Positions 5,744 through 9,253 of a stretch of DNA of 9,253 nucleotides are shown piece by piece. The position numbers and the translations under genes were made by a program. Numbering within the stretch: the first letter of the stretch is position 1; each line of letters opens with the position of its first letter. The notes under the pieces were generated by a model. It did no database searches and had not been told where the DNA came from. It saw only the letters and a list, made by a program, of their open reading frames with translations. Source of the DNA: Thermoleophilia bacterium (GTDB lineage Bacteria > Actinomycetota > Thermoleophilia > Gaiellales > JAICJC01); the NCBI GenBank assembly GCA_025928435.1, contig JAICJM010000166.1, forward strand, positions 1 to 9,253, written 5' to 3'.

Positions 5744-7192
5744 CTAGGCCGCCTCGGCGATCGCGGTGTCCTCGGCGGGCACCGCGGCCTCCTCGGCCCG
5801 GTGGCTGCGGATGAAGACAAGGGCCACCAGCGCGCCCACGACGGCGATGGCCGCGGAGTAGCGAAGGCTGTGCCCGAGCGAGTAGATGAACACGTCGGAC
5901 GGCGCGTGGCCGGCCGCCGCGCGCGCGGTGGACAGGTGCTCGAAGAGCGCCGTCAGCGAGGCGACGCCGAAGACGCCGCCCACCATCCGCGTCATCGACA
6001 GCACGCCCGAGGCCGCGCCGGCCTTCGTGCGGTCGACCGAGCTCATCACGGCCGCGGTCATGGGCGACATCGTCATGCCCATCCCCACGCCACCGACCAG
6101 GAACGCCGGCAGCAGGGTCAGGTAGCCGCTCGTGTCGGAGATCCGCGACTCGAGGAACAGCGACGCCGCGATCAGCAGCATGCCGCCCGTGAGCAGCCAG
6201 CGCGAGCCGTACCGGTCGGAGAGCCGCCCGGCCACGGGCGCGGTCGCGATGATCAGGATCGTCATCGGCAGGAAGCGCACGCCGGTCTCGAGCGGGGACA
6301 GCCGCTCGATGTTCTGCATGTAGAGCGTGATGAAGAAGAAGGTCGCGAACATCGAGAACGTGACCAGGAACGCCACCACGTTGCCGGCGTTGAACGTCCG
6401 GTTGCGGAAGAAGCGCATGTCCAGCATCGGGTCGCGCCCGCGCATCTGGAGCAGGACGAACGTCACCAGGCCGGCGATGCCGACCGCGTACTCGGTCAGG
6501 ATCCGGGCGGAGCCCCAGCCGTAGTCGTTGGCCTGCACCAGGCCGAGGACGAGACCACCGAGGCCGATCGAGAGCATGGCGATGCCCAGCCAGTCGATGC
6601 GCCGGATGGCGCTCTCGTCGCGCGACTCGCGCACGGCGTACATCGTCAGCGGCACCGCGATGACCGCCACGGGCACGTTCAGGAAGAAGATCCACTCCCA
6701 GCCTGCCTTCTCGACCAGCAGGCCGCCCACGACCGGGCCCATGCCCAGCGCGAGGCCGGAGATGCCGGCCCACATGCCGAGCGCGCGCCCGAGCTCGGGG
6801 CCTCTGAACGTGTTCGTGATGATCGAGAGCGATCCCGGCATCAGGAACGCCGCGCCGACGCCCTGGACGCCGCGGAAGACGACGAGCTCGCCGATCGAGC
6901 CGGACAGGCCGGCACCGATGGAGCCCAGCGTGAAGACGATGAGCCCGGCCAGGAACATGCGCTTGCGCCCGAACACGTCGCCCAGGCGGCCGCCCGTGAC
7001 GAGCAGCACGCCGAAGACGAGCGTGTAGGCGTTCACCGTCCACGACAGCCCCGAGATCGAGGCGCCGAAGCTCTCCTTGATGGCCGGGAGCGCGATGTTC
7101 ACGACCGTGTTGTCGAGCATGACCATGAAGAGCGCGAAGCACATCGCCCCCAGGGTCCACCACTTGCGATTGTCATCCGTTATTGCAGGCAC
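5744..7192 (-). CDS. MFS drug exporter, DHA2 (EmrB/QacA-like) family
   Basis: This 482-residue membrane protein is a proton-driven exporter of the 14-TM DHA2 family, which pumps out hydrophobic or cationic toxic compounds. Motif D1 LDNTVVNIALP lies at 26-36, motif A GGRLGDVFGRKRMF at 67-80, and antiporter motif C GLALGMGPVVGGLL at 146-159. A degenerate second motif A, AGRLSDRYGSR, lies at 321-331. Hydrophobic segments run throughout, and a short hydrophilic tail follows residue 463. The start is GTG at 7192; the next in-frame Met (residue 17) would cut into the first TM helix. No ideal ribosome site is seen (GGGGAAG about 9 nt upstream), so coupling to upstream translation is likely. A MarR gene lies 145 bp upstream on the same strand, suggesting ligand-induced expression. 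The substrate cannot be read from sequence. Confidence 0.93.
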   Translation of the reverse strand: MPAITDDNRKWWTLGAMCFALFMVMLDNTVVNIALPAIKESFGASISGLSWTVNAYTLVFGVLLVTGGRLGDVFGRKRMFLAGLIVFTLGSIGAGLSGSIGELVVFRGVQGVGAAFLMPGSLSIITNTFRGPELGRALGMWAGISGLALGMGPVVGGLLVEKAGWEWIFFLNVPVAVIAVPLTMYAVRESRDESAIRRIDWLGIAMLSIGLGGLVLGLVQANDYGWGSARILTEYAVGIAGLVTFVLLQMRGRDPMLDMRFFRNRTFNAGNVVAFLVTFSMFATFFFITLYMQNIERLSPLETGVRFLPMTILIIATAPVAGRLSDRYGSRWLLTGGMLLIAASLFLESRISDTSGYLTLLPAFLVGGVGMGMTMSPMTAAVMSSVDRTKAGAASGVLSMTRMVGGVFGVASLTALFEHLSTARAAAGHAPSDVFIYSLGHSLRYSAAIAVVGALVALVFIRSHRAEEAAVPAEDTAIAEAA

Positions 7193-7194
7193 TT

Positions 7195-7338
7195 TCAGTT
7201 CTTCCCCTTCGATCCTCTGCTCATGAAGCGCTCCCGCAGCGGGAGCGATGATGCGTTGTCCAAGACTGCCCCGGCGGCGCCGGTCGCGCCATGGGGCAGT
7301 CCGCCTAGACGACGTTCGGTGAACCGCACAGGGGACAT
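7195..7338 (-). CDS. Possible 47-residue small frame between marR and the exporter
   Basis: An ATG overlaps the marR stop by one base (TGATG) and the frame ends 2 nt before the exporter GTG (TGA-AA-GTG), so it fills the gap almost exactly. A GGGGGG run lies 7 nt before the ATG, a fair ribosome site. The product is short, basic and hydrophilic, with no TM helix, cysteines or recognised domain, ending SRGSKGKN. Against it: about a quarter of its codons end in A or T, including CTA, TCA, AGA and GGA, unlike the strongly GC3 neighbours. It may be a leader peptide coupling exporter translation to marR, or a chance open frame. No function is assigned. Confidence 0.35.
   Translation of the reverse strand: MSPVRFTERRLGGLPHGATGAAGAVLDNASSLPLRERFMSRGSKGKN
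7229..7247 (-). repeat. Hairpin before the exporter start
   Basis: CGCTCCCG (7229-7236) and CGGGAGCG (7240-7247) form an 8-bp perfect stem with a 3-nt loop, about 37 nt before the exporter GTG on the minus strand. No T-tract follows. It may be a pause or attenuation structure, or only support the intercistronic RNA. Confidence 0.4.
7265..7300 (-). repeat. Larger hairpin in the marR-exporter spacer
   Basis: ACTGCCCC (7265-7272) pairs with GGGGCAGT (7293-7300), continued by GGCG (7273-7276) with CGCC (7287-7290) across a 2-nt bulge. The stable stem lies midway between marR and the exporter. On the minus strand only CTTGG follows, so if it terminates, it does so weakly; attenuation is possible. 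Confidence 0.4.
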
Positions 7339-7802
7339 CACGCCGCCCCCCGCGTCTCCGCGGCCGCCGCCAGCACTCGCCGCAGCGACTCGCGCATCTG
7401 CTCGAGCTCCTTCCCCGGGAGGGCGCCCAGCAGCTGCCCCATCTGGTCGGAGAACGTCGGGAGGCGGTCGACCAGCTCGCGGCCGGCGTCGGTGAGGGTG
7501 ACCCACACCACCCGGCGGTCGCGCTGGTCGCGCTCGCGGCGGACGTGGCCGGCGCTCTCGAGCCGGTCGATCACGCCGGTGATCGTGGACGCGAGCATGT
7601 GGCACTCGCGGCCGAGGTCGCGGGCCGAGAGCCGGCCGCCAGCCCCGTGCAGCATGTGCAGCGCGAGCGCCTGCGGCATGGTGACGCCCTGCTCCTCGAC
7701 GAGGGGCCGGGTTCGCCGCTTCGCCTGGGCGCCGATGTCGAACAGCAGTTGCCCGACCTCGGCGGCGAGGTCAGCCTTCCTGGACGTCGTTCGTGTGGAC
7801 AT
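7338..7802 (-). CDS. MarR-family transcriptional regulator
   Basis: This 154-residue dimeric winged-helix repressor is of the MarR type, which usually releases DNA on binding a phenolic or drug-like ligand. Residues about 10-50 form the N-terminal dimerisation helices. The winged helix spans 58-110: LSARDLGRECHMLASTITGVIDRLESAGHV, then the wing RRERDQRDRRVVWVTLT with the conserved D/R pattern. The C-terminal helices 115-150 complete the dimer interface. ATG 7802 is chosen; upstream in-frame starts (TTG 7874) would add a basic stretch across the promoter and operator repeats. AAAGGA lies 13 nt upstream, a distant ribosome site. It precedes a DHA2 exporter on the same strand, the usual MarR-exporter arrangement, so exporter control is the likely job. 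The specific ligand is unknown. Confidence 0.93.
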   Translation of the reverse strand: MSTRTTSRKADLAAEVGQLLFDIGAQAKRRTRPLVEEQGVTMPQALALHMLHGAGGRLSARDLGRECHMLASTITGVIDRLESAGHVRRERDQRDRRVVWVTLTDAGRELVDRLPTFSDQMGQLLGALPGKELEQMRESLRRVLAAAAETRGAA

Positions 7803-7816
7803 AGTTCGCGTCGTAT

Positions 7817-7874
7817 CCTTTCGCAAAAAAACCTTTCGCACACGAAATATATCGACGCGAAGGAGATTTCGCAA
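7817..7874 (-). promoter_or_regulatory. marR promoter with overlapping operator-like repeats
   Basis: On the minus strand TTGCGA (7869-7874) and TATATT (7846-7851) are exactly 17 bp apart, the best promoter in the window. Repeats overlap it. CCTTTCGCA occurs twice (7817-7825, 7832-7840; 15-bp period). A dyad TTTCG-CACA-CGAAA (7834-7847) touches the -10. A second dyad GCGAA-GGAGAT-TTCGC (7857-7872) spans the -35/spacer. Autorepression by MarR is the natural reading. The local AT content is high, with an A7 run at 7825-7831. Confidence 0.65.
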
Positions 7875-7912
7875 GTCGGAGCTCGCGACTCATTTCGGAG
7901 GCTGTGAGGGGC

Positions 7913-9088
7913 CTAGACGCGCTCGGCGGCCGAGGCGATCTCCTCGGCCACCTCGGAGATGTCCCGGTTCGCGTTCCAGACCTGGCGCTGGCGGTCGGCG
8001 CCGTTGCCGTTCTCGAGGATCCAGTCGATCCGGGCCAGCTCGTCGGCGCAGCCCAGCTCGCGGGAGATCGGGCGCAGCTCGCGGATGCGGCGGCGGGCGA
8101 GCGTGCGCGCCGCCATCTTGACGCGCTTGCCGGCGGCGAGGTCCATGAGCGGCGCATCCAGGCCATAGCGCAGGGCGAGCCATTTGTTCTCGGACAGGAG
8201 CATGCGGTGGTACGAGAGCACCTGCCCGTTGGCGTAGCGGTCGAGCAGGAGCTTCACCAGGCACTGCACGTAGGCGGCGAGCGCGATGGTGTCCTCCACC
8301 CGGGTCTGGCAGTCCATCACGCGCACCTCGATCGTGCCGAAGCGCGGGTGCGGGCGCACGTCCCACCACAGGTGCGTGTAGTCGCCGATCGCCCCCGTCG
8401 CCTCCATGAACCCGACCGCCTCGGCGTAATCCTGGTAGTCGGCGAACCGCGGCGGCAGGCCGCTGCGCGGGAAGGCCGAGAAGATCATCGCCCGGCTCGA
8501 CGCGAGGCCGGTGTGGTCGCCGCGCCAGAAGGGCGAGTTGGCCGAGAGCGCGAGCAGGACGGGCAGCTCGATCAGGACGCCCTCCATGACGGCGAGGGAG
8601 GCCTGCGGCGAGGGAACGGCGACGTGCACGTGCATCCCGAACACGAGCTCGCGCCGGGCGACGTACTGGAGCATCTCGACCAGCGCGCGGTAGCGGTCGC
8701 GCGCGGTGATCTTCTGGTTCTCGAAGAGCGAGAACGGGTGGGTGCCGGCCGCCCCGAGGCGCATGTTGTGGGTGCGGGCGTGGCTGGCGACGTACTGGCG
8801 GATGAGGCGCAGGTCGGCGGCCGCCTCGGGGACGTCCTCGCAGACGCACGTCCCCGACTCGAGCACGCATTGCATCAGCTCGGGCTTCAGCCGGTCGGCC
8901 ATCTCGGTCTCGGCCGTGTCGGCCAGGAGCTCCTCGACGCCGGAGACGAGGTCGAACCCGCCCGGCTCGAGGAGCATGTACTCCTCCTCGATCCCGACCG
9001 TGAGCGGCGGGCCGGCGCCGAAGCGGTGGTCCAGCACGCTCGAGCGAGCGGCCCCCTTGCCGGTCCCCTCCCCAATCGACTCAGCCAT
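7913..9088 (-). CDS. GCS2/YbdK-family carboxylate-amine ligase
   Basis: The 391-residue product belongs to the glutamate-cysteine ligase 2 family, ATP-dependent enzymes that join a carboxylate to an amine, with weak gamma-glutamylcysteine synthetase activity in E. coli YbdK. Signatures are GIEEEYMLLEP (32-42; ATP/metal-site glutamates), FGMHVHVAVP (150-159), ANSPFWRGDHTGLASSR (183-199) and DVRPHPRFGTIEVRVMD (243-259). Length fits the family (YbdK about 370) with a roughly 20-residue N-terminal lead before the fold. A GTG at residue 18 is an alternative start, but the promoter box 8 nt before ATG 9088 favours the longer form. The ribosome site is weak. The gene is followed on the same strand by marR after 110 bp, with its own promoter between, so no shared function is implied. 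The true substrate is unknown; mycothiol/ergothioneine or other peptide-bond chemistry cannot be told from sequence. Confidence 0.9.
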   Translation of the reverse strand: MAESIGEGTGKGAARSSVLDHRFGAGPPLTVGIEEEYMLLEPGGFDLVSGVEELLADTAETEMADRLKPELMQCVLESGTCVCEDVPEAAADLRLIRQYVASHARTHNMRLGAAGTHPFSLFENQKITARDRYRALVEMLQYVARRELVFGMHVHVAVPSPQASLAVMEGVLIELPVLLALSANSPFWRGDHTGLASSRAMIFSAFPRSGLPPRFADYQDYAEAVGFMEATGAIGDYTHLWWDVRPHPRFGTIEVRVMDCQTRVEDTIALAAYVQCLVKLLLDRYANGQVLSYHRMLLSENKWLALRYGLDAPLMDLAAGKRVKMAARTLARRRIRELRPISRELGCADELARIDWILENGNGADRQRQVWNANRDISEVAEEIASAAERV

Positions 9089-9096
9089 GAGGGCCT

Positions 9097-9125
9097 GTTG
9101 TACCCCATTTCAGCCCGCCTGCCAA
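9097..9125 (-). promoter_or_regulatory. Promoter of the GCS2-family gene, probably leaderless
   Basis: On the minus strand TTGGCA (9120-9125) and TACAAC (9097-9102) are 17 bp apart, matching the sigma-70 consensus at 5/6 and 4/6. The -10 ends 8 nt before the ATG at 9088, so transcription should start at or next to the start codon. Confidence 0.6.
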
Positions 9126-9133
9126 CGCGGCGG

Positions 9134-9139
9134 TAGCAT
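9134..9139 (+). promoter_or_regulatory. Candidate -10 of the tRNA-Leu promoter
   Basis: TAGCAT (TANNNT) lies 14 nt before the tRNA on the plus strand, placing transcription start about 8 nt before its 5' end. No clear -35 is seen at normal spacing. It lies back to back with the GCS2-family gene promoter. Confidence 0.4.
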
Positions 9140-9153
9140 TTGCCACCCGGCGG

Positions 9154-9239
<86 letters not shown>

Positions 9240-9253
9240 CCACCGCAGCGACA

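Noticed and set aside
5627..7192. Exporter and glnA as one operon
   Set aside because: A 13-bp GC hairpin and a candidate glnA promoter lie in the 117-bp gap, and the functions are unrelated.
4124..7495. A 1,123-codon open frame on the plus strand opposite glnA and the exporter
   Set aside because: It lies antisense to two genes with clear family motifs; its product is His/Arg/Val-rich with no domain. Such frames arise from strong GC third-position bias.
7803..7874. Longer MarR protein starting at TTG 7874
   Set aside because: The extension would run through the promoter and operator repeats and is not part of the MarR fold.
7904..9136. A 410-codon plus-strand frame opposite the GCS2-family gene
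   Set aside because: Antisense shadow; the minus-strand frame carries all the family motifs.

Overview
The window is a high-GC stretch of ordinary bacterial chromosome. Very GC-rich third codon positions, long shadow reading frames on both strands and the gene content suggest an actinobacterium. A GSI-alpha glutamine synthetase, an ACT-fused malic enzyme, a proofreading-dead PolA and a GCS2-family ligase together point to the Thermoleophilia/Rubrobacter side of Actinomycetota. That placement is an inference from gene types, not a search result.

Layout. The 5' end holds the N-terminal 414 residues of DNA polymerase I on the minus strand, cut by the window edge at position 1. A 261-bp divergent spacer follows, then an ACT-domain malic enzyme on the plus strand (GTG start at 1504). 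It converges on a sigma-70 gene of the RpoD/SigA type on the minus strand. The two share one very strong hairpin of 16 perfect base pairs with a TACG loop, built from two inverted GGGGACNGTCCCC units. Upstream of the sigma gene lies a 232-bp, relatively AT-rich leader full of inverted repeats and promoter-like boxes, then glnA (minus). Next, also on the minus strand, come a 14-TM-type DHA2 drug exporter and its MarR-family regulator. A 47-codon frame fills the gap between these two almost exactly. A cluster of TTTCGCA-type repeats overlaps the marR promoter. The last gene is a GCS2/YbdK-type carboxylate-amine ligase (minus). Its promoter lies back to back with that of a tRNA-Leu(CAA) on the plus strand at the 3' end.

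How the genes work together. Most are independent housekeeping units: DNA repair, the C4/pyruvate node, transcription initiation, nitrogen assimilation and a tRNA. The one clear regulatory module is marR plus exporter, where the MarR protein probably represses its own promoter and, by readthrough or coupling, the exporter. Two genes (polA, malic enzyme) have the same TACGCT hexamer 6-7 nt before the start codon, and the GCS2 gene has TACAAC 8 nt before its ATG, which suggests leaderless transcription.

I found no CRISPR array, prophage, transposase, toxin-antitoxin pair or defence system. The items most worth checking are non-coding or small: the REP-like bidirectional hairpin, the sigma-gene leader, the marR-exporter junction frame, and the loss of the usual basic residues after the sigma region 4.2 recognition helix.
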